This document shows positions 33,137 to 41,749 of a stretch of DNA of 41,749 nucleotides, in pieces. The DNA is from Bacteroidota bacterium (lineage in GTDB: Bacteria; Bacteroidota; Bacteroidia; AKYH767-A; OLB10), in NCBI GenBank assembly GCA_029547265.1, contig JAKPPP010000369.1, positions 1 through 41,749 of the forward strand, read 5' to 3'. The notes under the pieces were generated by a model that saw only the letters and a list, made by a program, of their open reading frames with translations, did not search any database and had not been told where the DNA came from. Position numbers and translations under genes: made by a program. Position 1 is the stretch's first letter. Each line of letters begins with the position of its first letter.

Positions 33137-34819
33137 TTAACCTTTAACAGGTATCTTAATTCTTGTTCCGCTTTTTAATGAGCGCGAATTACTGATACGG
33201 TTTACTTTTTTAATTTGATCAACATTCGCTTGGTAACGTTGAGCGATATTCCACAAAGTATCACCTGGTTGAACTACATGATAAATAAAAGACGATTTTT
33301 TATTTGCAGCTACTTTTACTTTTGCCGAAACTTTATTTTGTTTTACTACTACAGGCTCTTCTCTTTCAGATGATGCCGTATCTTCTACAATTTTCTCTTC
33401 GCGTTGTTCTGTTCTCTCTACTACTGCATTATCGTTTTTATCATGAACAGCATGTACACTTTTCACAATAGTTTCTTGCTCTTCGGCTTCATCAGGTGAA
33501 GGAAGATTATCGGCTACCGATTCTTCAGGATCAATTACTAACTTAACAGGAATACGCCTCTTCACTGTTGAGTAAATAGCAAGTTTTTGTCCGGGTTTGA
33601 TAGTATTCTTCTTTAGTCGATTCCACTTTTTCAAATCCGCCATTGCCACATCATAGCGATCAGCAATCTTTCCTAAACTATCTCCTCTGCGAACAGTATG
33701 TGTTTTGCGAACTTTTTGTGTTACTGTTTTGTATGTGTATGCATACGACTCATCCGACGAATCCTTTGCTCTCGGTTCTACCAAAGGAGTAATCATTGCT
33801 AATCCTCTGTCAACACTGTCAAGAAATGCTCTCGATTCGTATCCATCAACAGGAGCTTCGCCTAATCGTCCTAGCTTGATTGCATCGAAATAAGTATTAA
33901 TCATTGATGCTACTAATCCGTTGCGCACCCATGGACTACGGCAACCTAACACCACCGACATCAAACGATGTCCGCCGCGAGTACAAGTAGATACTAAGCA
34001 AAATCCTGCAGCACGTGTAAATCCGGTTTTTATTCCGTCAACTTCCTGATTGTAGTTAATCACTAAACCATTATGATTTCTATACGTCTGCTTTCCTTTA
34101 CCATTACTCACCGTTGCATAAGGGATAGAAGTTATATCCACCAACTTGGGATGCTTCATAATCTCCAATCCCAATACTAAAAGATCGCGTGGTGATGCGC
34201 TATTATCGAGTTCATCGATGATGGCAGGTAAGCCCGAAGGATTACTGTATTGCGTTTTGATCATGCCTAACTCAAAAGCACGCTTATTCATTCTTTCTAC
34301 GAAAGCCTCTAATGAACCTTCACAATGTTTAGCAATCCATACGGTGCTTTCATTGTGCGATCCTACCATCGCCATCTTCAACAAATCTTCCAGCGAATAA
34401 TTCTCTTCAACTGTATACGAAGTATAACGACGGCGACGAATCTTCTTTCTGAAAGTACGTGTAACAGTGATTTTATCGTCCCAACAAACTTTACCTGCTT
34501 CAATATCCTCCACCGCTAATAAGCCAACCATCATTTTGGTTAGTGATGCGATAGGGTATGAATAATCCATGTCTTTTTCCCAAACGATACGATCGCGATC
34601 AACATCGTAAAGGAGGCCGGCACGAATTTCACTTTCGTTTGAAACGATACCGGGGATTAATTCAGGCTTAAATGAATAATATTGACGATAGGCAAGAGTG
34701 TCTGTCCACGACGTAGTATTGTCGGCAACAGCGAAATTTCCTGAAAGCAACAAAGCCATCATCACGCCCACTAAGGCGAGTGATTTTTGCAATGACTTTA
34801 TTGAACGGATGAATTTCAT
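33137..34819 (-). CDS. D-alanyl-D-alanine carboxypeptidase with two LysM domains
   Basis: A 560-residue periplasmic penicillin-binding protein (class C low-mass, S11 family). Signal segment [19 protein letters not shown], then the three active-site motifs: SLTK (Ser92, Lys95), SHN in VGSHNEST, and KTG in VDGIKTGFT. After about residue 330 come LysM 1 ([18 protein letters not shown]), a long acidic Glu/Lys/Val linker and LysM 2 at the very end ([17 protein letters not shown]). LysM domains hold it on peptidoglycan. Two LysM on an S11 enzyme is a less usual build. Confidence 0.9.
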   Translation of the reverse strand: MKFIRSIKSLQKSLALVGVMMALLLSGNFAVADNTTSWTDTLAYRQYYSFKPELIPGIVSNESEIRAGLLYDVDRDRIVWEKDMDYSYPIASLTKMMVGLLAVEDIEAGKVCWDDKITVTRTFRKKIRRRRYTSYTVEENYSLEDLLKMAMVGSHNESTVWIAKHCEGSLEAFVERMNKRAFELGMIKTQYSNPSGLPAIIDELDNSASPRDLLVLGLEIMKHPKLVDITSIPYATVSNGKGKQTYRNHNGLVINYNQEVDGIKTGFTRAAGFCLVSTCTRGGHRLMSVVLGCRSPWVRNGLVASMINTYFDAIKLGRLGEAPVDGYESRAFLDSVDRGLAMITPLVEPRAKDSSDESYAYTYKTVTQKVRKTHTVRRGDSLGKIADRYDVAMADLKKWNRLKKNTIKPGQKLAIYSTVKRRIPVKLVIDPEESVADNLPSPDEAEEQETIVKSVHAVHDKNDNAVVERTEQREEKIVEDTASSEREEPVVVKQNKVSAKVKVAANKKSSFIYHVVQPGDTLWNIAQRYQANVDQIKKVNRISNSRSLKSGTRIKIPVKG

Positions 34820-35036
34820 GATTTTACAATGATACCTTTTTCAACTACGGTAAACCATACCGTGAGTAAATCAATTTACACAAACTTATGTTAATATTCG
34901 TGACAACGTTTTGCCGCGCAGAAACCACATTAGAAATTCATGAAGGCATATGACTATTCCATTACGCATATGCATTGCACCGTCTCTAAAGATAAGACGT
35001 AAAAATTGCGGGAAAATTGCTTTTATTGCTAAAATC

Positions 35037-35699
35037 TTACGGTTTCAGCAGCATGGCTTCGGCAAAAACTAAATCGGCAGGGACAGTAATTTTAATATTG
35101 GAATCTTCTCCAGGTACTAAATGAATCGCTTGTCCATTGGCTTCTACTAAAGAAGCTTCATCTGTAAAGTTTTCATATCCCTCTTGCGTAAATGCTTCTT
35201 TTAAGATAGAAGCATGGAATACTTGAGGTGTTTGAACGGCACGGTAATTATCGCGTGCAACGGCTTTGCTGCTATTACCATCGACTATTCGTAAGCTATC
35301 TATTACAGGCACAACCGGAATTACGGCTTTATGAGTTAATGCTTGGTTGTAAAGTTCTTGAATGAGTGTTTCAGTTACTAATGGTCGAACTGCGTCGTGT
35401 ACGGCGACTAAAGAATGATCGTCGGTTAGGTTCAAACCGTTTAACACCGACATCGCACGACTTCTTCCTCCGGCAATAACTTCATGTTGCACTTCAAACT
35501 CAAATTCACGAATCAGGTCGTTCCAATAGTCAATCCACGCTTCATTCATAACAAGAATGATGCGAATACTATCGTGATTGAACTTACGTAAAGTGTGAAA
35601 AAGAACCGGCTCACCAGAAATGGCTAAAAACTGTTTGGGCAGGGTACCCTGCATTCGGATGCCCTGCCCACCGGCTACGATTATAGCTGTTTTTCTCAT
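35037..35699 (-). CDS. ispD: 2-C-methyl-D-erythritol 4-phosphate cytidylyltransferase
   Basis: Third step of the MEP isoprenoid pathway. 220 residues with the nucleotide-binding IVAGGQGIRMQGTLPKQFLAISGEPVLFHTL, VHDAVRPLV, VQTPQVF and TDEASLVE. The ATG overlaps the queA stop by one base (TAATG), so translation is coupled. Its presence shows that this organism makes isoprenoids through MEP, which also feeds the UppP lipid carrier pathway nearby. Confidence 0.96.
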   Translation of the reverse strand: MRKTAIIVAGGQGIRMQGTLPKQFLAISGEPVLFHTLRKFNHDSIRIILVMNEAWIDYWNDLIREFEFEVQHEVIAGGRSRAMSVLNGLNLTDDHSLVAVHDAVRPLVTETLIQELYNQALTHKAVIPVVPVIDSLRIVDGNSSKAVARDNYRAVQTPQVFHASILKEAFTQEGYENFTDEASLVEANGQAIHLVPGEDSNIKITVPADLVFAEAMLLKP

Positions 35700-36751
35700 T
35701 AATCTAAAATCAACATGGCATCGCCATAGCTGTAGAAACGATATTTTTCTTTTTGTGCCACACGATATGCTTCCATAATTAAATCATATCCTCCGAATGC
35801 TGTTGTCATCATCAACAACGTTGACTCCGGCATGTGGAAGTTAGTGATCATCATATTAGCGATACTAAAATCGTATGGAGGGAAAATGAACTTGTTGGTC
35901 CATCCTGCATTCGGCTTTAACTCTCCCATAGTTGATACCGATGTTTCGATACAACGCATAGAAGTAGTACCTACTGCACAGATATTTTTCTTCGCCGCTT
36001 TCGCTTTGTTTACAATATCTACCGCCTCTTGAGTGATAGAAAATTGCTCAGAATCCATCTTGTGTTTAGTAAGATCTTCAACTTCTACGGGACGGAAAGT
36101 TCCTAATCCTACGTGAAGCGTTACCTCTGCCAAATTACATCCTTTTAACTCTAAGCGCTTTAATAATTCGCGACTAAAATGCAATCCTGCAGTTGGTGCA
36201 GCAACAGCTCCTTCATTACGCGCATACACCGTTTGGTAACGATCTTTATCGGCATTTTCTGCCTTGCGTTTAATGTATTTAGGAAGCGGTGTTTGTCCGA
36301 GTTGTTCGATTACTGCACGGAATTCTTCAGAAGTACCGTCGAATAAGAAACGTAATGTTCTTCCTCGTGAAGTGGTATTGTCGATTACCTCTGCTACCAA
36401 CATATCGTCGTCGCCGAAGTATAACTTATTACCGATACGGATCTTTCTTGCGGGATCAACTAAAACATCCCAAAGTTTACTCTCTGCATTTAACTCACGT
36501 AATAAGAAAACCTCGATTTTAGCACCGGTCTTTTCTTTATTACCATACAATCTTGCAGGAAATACTTTTGTATTGTTTAGCACTAACACATCGCCATCAT
36601 CGAAATAGTCGATAATGTCTTTAAAAACTTTGTGCTCAATTTTACCGGTTGTGCGGTGTACCACCATTAATCTTGACTCATCTCTGTTCGGAGTCGGGTG
36701 AGTGGCAAGTAACTTCTCGTTGAAGTTGAACTTAAACTGAGATAATTTCAT
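35699..36751 (-). CDS. queA: S-adenosylmethionine:tRNA ribosyltransferase-isomerase
   Basis: Adds the ribosyl part of SAM to preQ1-tRNA to make epoxyqueuosine. 350 residues from [19 protein letters not shown] at 36751. Typical runs: [92 protein letters not shown]. Forms a two-gene unit with ispD. A TATCTTTG box lies 96 nt upstream, which implies a leader of about 90 nt. Confidence 0.95.
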   Translation of the reverse strand: MKLSQFKFNFNEKLLATHPTPNRDESRLMVVHRTTGKIEHKVFKDIIDYFDDGDVLVLNNTKVFPARLYGNKEKTGAKIEVFLLRELNAESKLWDVLVDPARKIRIGNKLYFGDDDMLVAEVIDNTTSRGRTLRFLFDGTSEEFRAVIEQLGQTPLPKYIKRKAENADKDRYQTVYARNEGAVAAPTAGLHFSRELLKRLELKGCNLAEVTLHVGLGTFRPVEVEDLTKHKMDSEQFSITQEAVDIVNKAKAAKKNICAVGTTSMRCIETSVSTMGELKPNAGWTNKFIFPPYDFSIANMMITNFHMPESTLLMMTTAFGGYDLIMEAYRVAQKEKYRFYSYGDAMLILD

Positions 36752-36847
36752 ACAGCTTACGGGCTTTTTAATAGGTGTATATTCTGCCGAACGTTTCAGC
36801 AGCAATCCCTCGAGTCAATTTGTAAGAAATTCACTATTTCGGGACCG

Positions 36848-36855
36848 CAAAGATA
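36848..36855 (-). promoter_or_regulatory. queA-ispD -7 box
   Basis: Minus-strand TATCTTTG, a full match to TAnnTTTG, upstream of queA. Confidence 0.45.
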
Positions 36856-36974
36856 CATCAACAAAGGGGCGAAATACTAAAATAGCGACTGTAAACTACT
36901 GACAATCAATCAATAAAAACTTTATTTTCGCGCAGACAACTAATAATCAAACAGTTATAAGAAAAGTGCTAATT

Positions 36975-37661
36975 TTACTGCTCTATCTTTTTATATTTCT
37001 CTCTAAGGTCCTCTATTTCAAAGGCTTCTGAGAGTTTGTATTCGCCGATTCTGGTTCTGCAAAGCGATGTTAAGTGTGCTCCATTGTGCAAGAGTTCGCC
37101 TAAATCACGCGCTAAAGAGCGGATATAAGTTCCTTTCGTACAAACTATTCGGAAATGAATTTCAGGCAGTTGGAACCCGGTAATCTCAAATTCTTTGATC
37201 ACGACCGGCTTAGCCGCTAGCTCAACCGTTTCTCCTTTTCGGGCGATTTCGTAAGCTCTTTTTCCATCTTTCTTCACGGCTGAATGCATGGGAGGCACTT
37301 GCATAATCGGACCGGTTAATCGTGAAACGGCCTCATCGACCATTTCTCTGGTGATATGATCGATGGGAAATTCTTTGTCGTGCTCCGTTTCTTTATCGAA
37401 CGATGGCGTGGTGGCTCCTAAATAAAAAGTGCCGGTATATTCTTTCTCGGCATCTTGAATCATAGGTATAGTCTTCGTCTTTTTGCCTGTGCAAATCACC
37501 AATAACCCGGTAGCCAACGGATCTAACGTTCCCGCATGTCCGATTTTCTTTGCTTTGATAATGCCTTTAAGCTTTTTAACAACATCGAAGGATGTCCAAG
37601 TAAGAGGCTTATTCACCGGAATTACTTCACCCGGATCACCAACAGGAGGAGGAGTTACCAT
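36975..37661 (-). CDS. truB: tRNA pseudouridine-55 synthase
   Basis: Makes pseudouridine 55 in the T loop of tRNA. 228 residues with catalytic Asp in [16 protein letters not shown], the [11 protein letters not shown] opening, [30 protein letters not shown] and [15 protein letters not shown]. Two nucleotides separate it from uppP. Last gene of the ftsX unit. Confidence 0.96.
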   Translation of the reverse strand: MVTPPPVGDPGEVIPVNKPLTWTSFDVVKKLKGIIKAKKIGHAGTLDPLATGLLVICTGKKTKTIPMIQDAEKEYTGTFYLGATTPSFDKETEHDKEFPIDHITREMVDEAVSRLTGPIMQVPPMHSAVKKDGKRAYEIARKGETVELAAKPVVIKEFEITGFQLPEIHFRIVCTKGTYIRSLARDLGELLHNGAHLTSLCRTRIGEYKLSEAFEIEDLREKYKKIEQ

Positions 37662-37663
37662 TC

Positions 37664-38473
37664 TTAAAGGATTTTTAAATCGACTCCTGCAATAAACAGA
37701 ATGATGATTGCAATACCCACAACAATACGATAGTATCCGAAAACTCTGAATCCGTATTTCGTAAGGAAAGTAATAAAGGATTTAATAGCTAAAAGTGCCA
37801 CTAAAAAGGCTACAATATTTCCGACTCCAAGTAACAACAATTGGTCTTTGGTAAAACCTGTTCCTGCTACTTCCATTGTTTTATAGAATTTGTACAGCTT
37901 ATAAACAGTAGCTGCAAACATGGTAGGCACTGCTAAAAAGAATGAAAATTCGGCCGCTGTTTTACGACTGAAATTCTGTGCCATTCCACCAATTATTGTC
38001 GCTGCCGATCTCGATACTCCCGGAATCATAGCGATACATTGGAACAATCCGATTTTTACTGCATCGGGATAAGTAATGTCATCTACACTATCATCGCGAT
38101 CGCTATTCTTAACCAACACATCTATGAAGACCAGCACTACTCCACCGGCAAGTAGGGTAAATCCAACTACCAACACATTGCTTAATAAAGCATCAATATA
38201 GTCGTCGAGTAATTTACCCAGAATAGCAGCAGGGATAAAAGCTGCCAACAGTTTATAATAGAAATTCATCGACTGAAAAAATCGCTTGAAGTAAAGCACC
38301 ACTACTGAAAGAATGGCTCCAAACTGGATTGCTACCGTAAACGCTTTAGTAAACGGATCTTCCGCAATCCCCATTAAAGATGAGGCAATAATCATATGCC
38401 CTGTAGAAGATACCGGTAAAAATTCGGTGAGACCTTCTACAATTGCAAGAATAATCGCTTCAAATAATTTCAT
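37664..38473 (-). CDS. uppP: Undecaprenyl-diphosphatase (BacA type)
   Basis: Integral membrane phosphatase recycling the C55 lipid carrier for peptidoglycan. 269 residues, about eight hydrophobic segments. Family motifs [17 protein letters not shown] at the N-terminus and [14 protein letters not shown] in the middle. Also known to give bacitracin resistance when abundant. Six nucleotides after the DUF3098 gene. Confidence 0.96.
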   Translation of the reverse strand: MKLFEAIILAIVEGLTEFLPVSSTGHMIIASSLMGIAEDPFTKAFTVAIQFGAILSVVVLYFKRFFQSMNFYYKLLAAFIPAAILGKLLDDYIDALLSNVLVVGFTLLAGGVVLVFIDVLVKNSDRDDSVDDITYPDAVKIGLFQCIAMIPGVSRSAATIIGGMAQNFSRKTAAEFSFFLAVPTMFAATVYKLYKFYKTMEVAGTGFTKDQLLLLGVGNIVAFLVALLAIKSFITFLTKYGFRVFGYYRIVVGIAIIILFIAGVDLKIL

Positions 38474-38479
38474 ACTTAA

Positions 38480-38755
38480 TTAGTCAGCCTTTTTTACAAT
38501 GGCGTAAACACCTAACACGTAGCCTGCCAACACCACAATCGGAGCCAAAGTAATTCTGCGGAAGCTGAAAATTTCTTCGTTGAAAATCTTAGGATCGGTA
38601 GTTTTCCCTCCCGACATTAAAGCATATCCAACAATAATGATTGCAATTGCCGCAATGAATAAGCGGTAATTCTCTTTTCCGAAAGCGAAATCTGCTCTAT
38701 CGGCTGTAGGCGTTTCTTTCACCGCCGCTTTTTTGTCAACTACTGACTTTGCCAT
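38480..38755 (-). CDS. DUF3098 small membrane protein
   Basis: 91 residues. A charged N-terminal tail is followed by two transmembrane helices (NYRLFIAAIAIIIVGYALMSGG and ITLAPIVVLAGYVLGVYAIV) with KTTDPKIFNEEIFSFRR between. DUF3098 is almost always found between ftsX and uppP in Bacteroidota, so a part in division or envelope work is likely. Three nucleotides behind ftsX. Confidence 0.9.
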   Translation of the reverse strand: MAKSVVDKKAAVKETPTADRADFAFGKENYRLFIAAIAIIIVGYALMSGGKTTDPKIFNEEIFSFRRITLAPIVVLAGYVLGVYAIVKKAD

Positions 38756-38758
38756 TGT

Positions 38759-39631
38759 TTAATATAGATCTTCTGTTCGGTAGCGAAGGTACTTATTCAC
38801 CGCGAACAAGGTACAAATCAATGAAAGGAATATTCCTAAGAACACTAATAATCCTGCTACTATTCCCATCAATTGCATGTCGCGGATGAGGGATAACTCA
38901 GGAATTTTTTGTTCTCCGAAATAAAATAACGCTGTTAATAATCCGATAGCCGCTACTGCCCCGATTATTCCGTTTACCACGCTGTTAATCAAGAATGGCT
39001 TACGAATAAATCCTTTGGTAGCACCTACCAATAACATACTTTTTATAAGCAGTCGCTTAGCATATAACGAAATCCTGATCGTATTATTGATCAATGCAAC
39101 CGCAACTAAGGTTAATAATATGCTAAATCCGACAAGTATCCACGAGATCGTCTTTACATTTCTGTTTAAACTCTCAACTAACGATGCTTGGTATTGAACT
39201 TCTTTTACTGCCGGATTCGATTTCACCGAGCTGATAAAACTCTCGATCGTTTGGGTATCGGCAAAATCACTGCGTAAACGCATATTGATACTTGGGTACA
39301 ATGGGTTATACCCTAAAAAAGTAACGAAGTCTTCACCTAACTCTTTCTTTAACTCTTCCGCCGCCTGCTCTTTGCTGATCAAAGTAACTTCTTTCACGTA
39401 ATTCGCCGACTTCACTCTTTGATATAACTCATTAACTGTCAGGCTATCAGCATCAGGCTGGATAACTAAAGAGATCTCAATATTCTCTTTCAGGTAATCC
39501 GATAACTTATTGGCATGTAACAACAAAACACTTAATGTACCCAACAGGAACAAGACTAATGTAATGCTGACAATAGTAGATAACCGCGACGAGCGACGGG
39601 ACTTACGTACTAAGCTTTTTTCTTCTGTCAT
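38759..39631 (-). CDS. ftsX: Cell division protein FtsX
   Basis: Permease-like partner of FtsE that controls septal peptidoglycan hydrolases. 290 residues: cytoplasmic basic N-terminus, TM1 (TIVSITLVLFLLGTLSVLLLHA), an extracellular domain of about 110 residues, then three TM helices in FtsX style (ILVGFSILLTLVAVALINNTI, VNGIIGAVAAIGLLTALFYFG, LMGIVAGLLVFLGIFLSLICTLFAV). ATG at 39631 preferred to a TTG six codons upstream, which overlaps the -7 box. ftsE is not adjacent. Confidence 0.94.
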   Translation of the reverse strand: MTEEKSLVRKSRRSSRLSTIVSITLVLFLLGTLSVLLLHANKLSDYLKENIEISLVIQPDADSLTVNELYQRVKSANYVKEVTLISKEQAAEELKKELGEDFVTFLGYNPLYPSINMRLRSDFADTQTIESFISSVKSNPAVKEVQYQASLVESLNRNVKTISWILVGFSILLTLVAVALINNTIRISLYAKRLLIKSMLLVGATKGFIRKPFLINSVVNGIIGAVAAIGLLTALFYFGEQKIPELSLIRDMQLMGIVAGLLVFLGIFLSLICTLFAVNKYLRYRTEDLY

Positions 39632-39646
39632 ACCGTGAATGCCGCG

Positions 39647-39654
39647 CAAAAGTA
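39647..39654 (-). promoter_or_regulatory. ftsX operon -7 box
   Basis: Minus-strand TACTTTTG, a full TAnnTTTG match, 15 nt before the ftsX ATG. Confidence 0.5.
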
Positions 39655-39768
39655 ATTACAGCGACCCGAAAAACCTATTTTACAGCGAAATGTGTCAGCA
39701 GAACAGCCAAATTTCATCATTTGATAACCTTTTGACTCGATTTTTAAGCAATCTTGACCTCTCCCCTC

Positions 39769-39798
39769 TTTACAGACCCTTCCTTTTTGTTACCTTCG
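39769..39798 (+). promoter_or_regulatory. leuS promoter
   Basis: TTTA (39769-39772), 18 nt, then TACCTTCG (39791-39798), close to the TTTG/TAnnTTTG consensus. It ends 23 nt before the chosen start codon. Confidence 0.5.
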
Positions 39799-39821
39799 TG
39801 CTCCTTATTTTAATGTACATT

Positions 39822-41749
39822 ATGGAGTATAATTTCAGTGCTATTGAAGCGAAGTGGCAAGACGAATGGAGAAAACGCCGCACCTATAAAACAGAGATCG
39901 ATCCTTCTCGCGAGAAGTATTATGTGCTCGACATGTTTCCCTACCCTTCAGGGGCCGGACTACATGTGGGTCACCCGTTAGGATATATCGCTTCCGATAT
40001 CGTTTCGCGTTACAAGCGCCTGAAAGGCTTTAATGTTTTACATCCTATGGGATACGATGCTTTCGGATTACCTGCCGAGCAGTATGCCATTCAAACAGGA
40101 CAACATCCGAAAGTTACTACCGAACAAAATATTAAAAGATACCGTGAACAACTCGACAAAATCGGTTTTTGCTTCGATTGGTCGAGAGAAGTACGTACTT
40201 GCGAACCGGAATATTATAAATGGACGCAATGGATCTTTATTCAACTTTTTCATAGCTGGTACAACAATGTAACTCAGAAAGCTGAACCTATCTCTCAACT
40301 CATTGCAACTTTCGAGAAAGAAGGACTTCAATGTTCATTACCTCAATACCTCACAGGTGATATCGAACAAGAAGTAGGATCGTTTTCTGCTGAAGAATGG
40401 AACAGCTTTTCAGAGAAAAAGAAATCAGACATCTTATTAAACTTCCGCTTAGCATATTTGAGCGAAGCATGGGTGAATTGGTGTCCTGCCTTGGGTACTG
40501 TACTTGCCAATGATGAAGTAAAAGACGGAGTAAGCGAGCGCGGCGGATATCCCGTTGAGCGTAAGCAGATGCCTCAATGGAGTTTGCGAATTACAGCTTA
40601 TGCCGATAGACTATTAACAGACCTCGAAGGACTCGATTGGTCGGAGTCGATAAAAGAAGCACAACGCAACTGGATCGGGAAAAGTGAAGGTACTTCTATC
40701 ATCTTTCAATTAGACGGAAGAGAAGAAACGATTGAAGTATTTACTACTCGTCCTGACACCATTTTCGGAGTTTCATTTGTGACACTTGCTCCTGAGCATG
40801 AGCTAGTGAACAAGGTAACGGTAGCGGAGTACCGAAATTCGGTTGACGAATACGTAACCATGGCGAAGAATAGAAGTGAACGTGAAAGAATGGCTGACGT
40901 AAAACGCATATCAGGACAATTCACGGGAGCTTATGTTATACATCCGTTTACGGGAGCTAAAATTCCGGTGTGGATAGGAGATTATGTTTTAGCGGGATAC
41001 GGAACGGGAGCTGTTATGGCAGTACCTGCACACGATAGCCGCGACTATGGCTTTGCAAAATATTTTGAATCTCAGCTTACCGAACAACTCGGACGCTCAC
41101 CTTTCCTTCAAGTGATAGAAGCGCCTGCCGACAAAGCACATGAAGGATATGAAACAGCATCGTACGACGAGAAATACGGGACATTAATCAACTCCGGATT
41201 CTTAAACGGAAAAGAAGTAAAAGCAGCCATCACCGCTGCGATTAGTGAAATAGAAAATAAAAAAATAGGACAAGGAAGAACAAACTATCGCTTACGCGAT
41301 GCTGCCTTCGGACGACAACGTTATTGGGGTGAACCTATTCCTGTTTACTATAAAGACGGTATACCGCAAACGTTAGACGAGAATGAGTTGCCATTGATAT
41401 TACCTGAAATCGACAAGTATCAGCCAACAGAATCGGGAGAACCTCCTTTGGCGAGAGCAAAAGATTGGAAATACAAAGGCCAATACGAATACGAAGCTAC
41501 AACGATGCCGGGATGGGCAGGATCGAGTTGGTACTTCTTGCGATATATGGATGCGACGAACGACAAAGAACTTGTATCGAAAGAAGCAGTTGGATACTGG
41601 AAGAATGTCGATTTTTATTTAGGAGGATCTGAACATGCTACGGGGCACTTGTTGTACGTACGCTTCTGGACAAAATTCCTTTACGACTTAGGAATCATCC
41701 CAATGAATGAGCCTGCACAAAAACTCATCAACCAAGGAATGATTCAAGG
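39822..41749 (+). CDS. leuS: Leucine--tRNA ligase (cut by the window end)
   Basis: Charges tRNA-Leu. At least 642 codons are present, roughly two-thirds of the family length. Opening [16 protein letters not shown] at 39822 is the usual start; an ATG three codons earlier is in frame. HIGH-type motif appears as LHVGHPLGY in [18 protein letters not shown]. The CP1 editing domain has [12 protein letters not shown] and [19 protein letters not shown] late segment [16 protein letters not shown] leads to the catalytic core. The KMSKS region lies beyond the window. Confidence 0.96.
   Translation, partial: MEYNFSAIEAKWQDEWRKRRTYKTEIDPSREKYYVLDMFPYPSGAGLHVGHPLGYIASDIVSRYKRLKGFNVLHPMGYDAFGLPAEQYAIQTGQHPKVTTEQNIKRYREQLDKIGFCFDWSREVRTCEPEYYKWTQWIFIQLFHSWYNNVTQKAEPISQLIATFEKEGLQCSLPQYLTGDIEQEVGSFSAEEWNSFSEKKKSDILLNFRLAYLSEAWVNWCPALGTVLANDEVKDGVSERGGYPVERKQMPQWSLRITAYADRLLTDLEGLDWSESIKEAQRNWIGKSEGTSIIFQLDGREETIEVFTTRPDTIFGVSFVTLAPEHELVNKVTVAEYRNSVDEYVTMAKNRSERERMADVKRISGQFTGAYVIHPFTGAKIPVWIGDYVLAGYGTGAVMAVPAHDSRDYGFAKYFESQLTEQLGRSPFLQVIEAPADKAHEGYETASYDEKYGTLINSGFLNGKEVKAAITAAISEIENKKIGQGRTNYRLRDAAFGRQRYWGEPIPVYYKDGIPQTLDENELPLILPEIDKYQPTESGEPPLARAKDWKYKGQYEYEATTMPGWAGSSWYFLRYMDATNDKELVSKEAVGYWKNVDFYLGGSEHATGHLLYVRFWTKFLYDLGIIPMNEPAQKLINQGMIQ

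Noticed and set aside
34820..35036. RNA gene between the carboxypeptidase and ispD
   Set aside because: Only a short ATGCATATGC-like repetition near 34950-34975; no tRNA cloverleaf or conserved RNA structure.

Overview
The window comes from a member of the Bacteroidota, and every gene family fits a chromosome. The evidence is a GldH gliding lipoprotein behind a RicT/PSP1 gene, a surface protein with a C-terminal type IX secretion sorting domain, the FtsX–DUF3098–UppP–TruB and QueA–IspD gene order, and -7 boxes of the TAnnTTTG type in front of many genes. Order or family cannot be fixed from the sequence alone.

Layout. 1-5.5 kb: pgk (minus), then holB, ricT, gldH and a small conserved-looking gene (plus). 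5.7-8.8 kb: an accessory island on the minus strand made of two Rhs C-terminal cassettes with small membrane proteins behind each; the proximal Rhs has lost its N-terminus and the second cassette is an orphan joined through a copied core. 9.0-14.5 kb: small lipoprotein, secreted cyclophilin, pheS, CtpA-type protease and an AI-2E-family permease. 14.5-20.6 kb: a group that looks light-responsive, with an ECF sigma factor, folE, a MerR regulator with a cobalamin-binding domain carrying CarH/LitR signature residues, two unknowns, a TIGR01777 epimerase and a CPD photolyase overlapping it. 20.6-21.3 kb: nucleotidyltransferase plus small partner. 21.4-29.1 kb: a 1154-residue T9SS surface protein with BNR repeats, a CoA-disulfide-reductase/rhodanese fusion and a secreted DPP IV peptidase. 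29.3-32.2 kb: ribE, rlmN, an amidohydrolase. 32.6-39.6 kb: DUF4468-like protein, D,D-carboxypeptidase with LysM domains, ispD, queA, truB, uppP, DUF3098, ftsX. The window ends inside leuS.

Three things stand out. First, the light-type cluster has an exact 11-bp inverted repeat and four copies of TGTTTAA in the 282 bp between the divergent sigma factor and folE, which could be the target of the B12 regulator or the sigma factor. Second, the Rhs island holds two polymorphic tips of a hydrophobic, glycine-rich kind, each followed by membrane proteins that would suit immunity to membrane-acting toxins; the second set is a tandem duplicate. Third, four arrays of 7-bp tandem repeats, in two sequence families, sit just 3' of four genes in a constant orientation relative to the gene; one array even supplies the gene's stop codon. 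These heptamer arrays are neither CRISPR nor ordinary terminators and are the least explained structure here.

Most genes end at strong hairpins, several shared by convergent neighbours. Several genes have a -7 box only 4-7 nt before the start codon, which suggests leaderless mRNAs.
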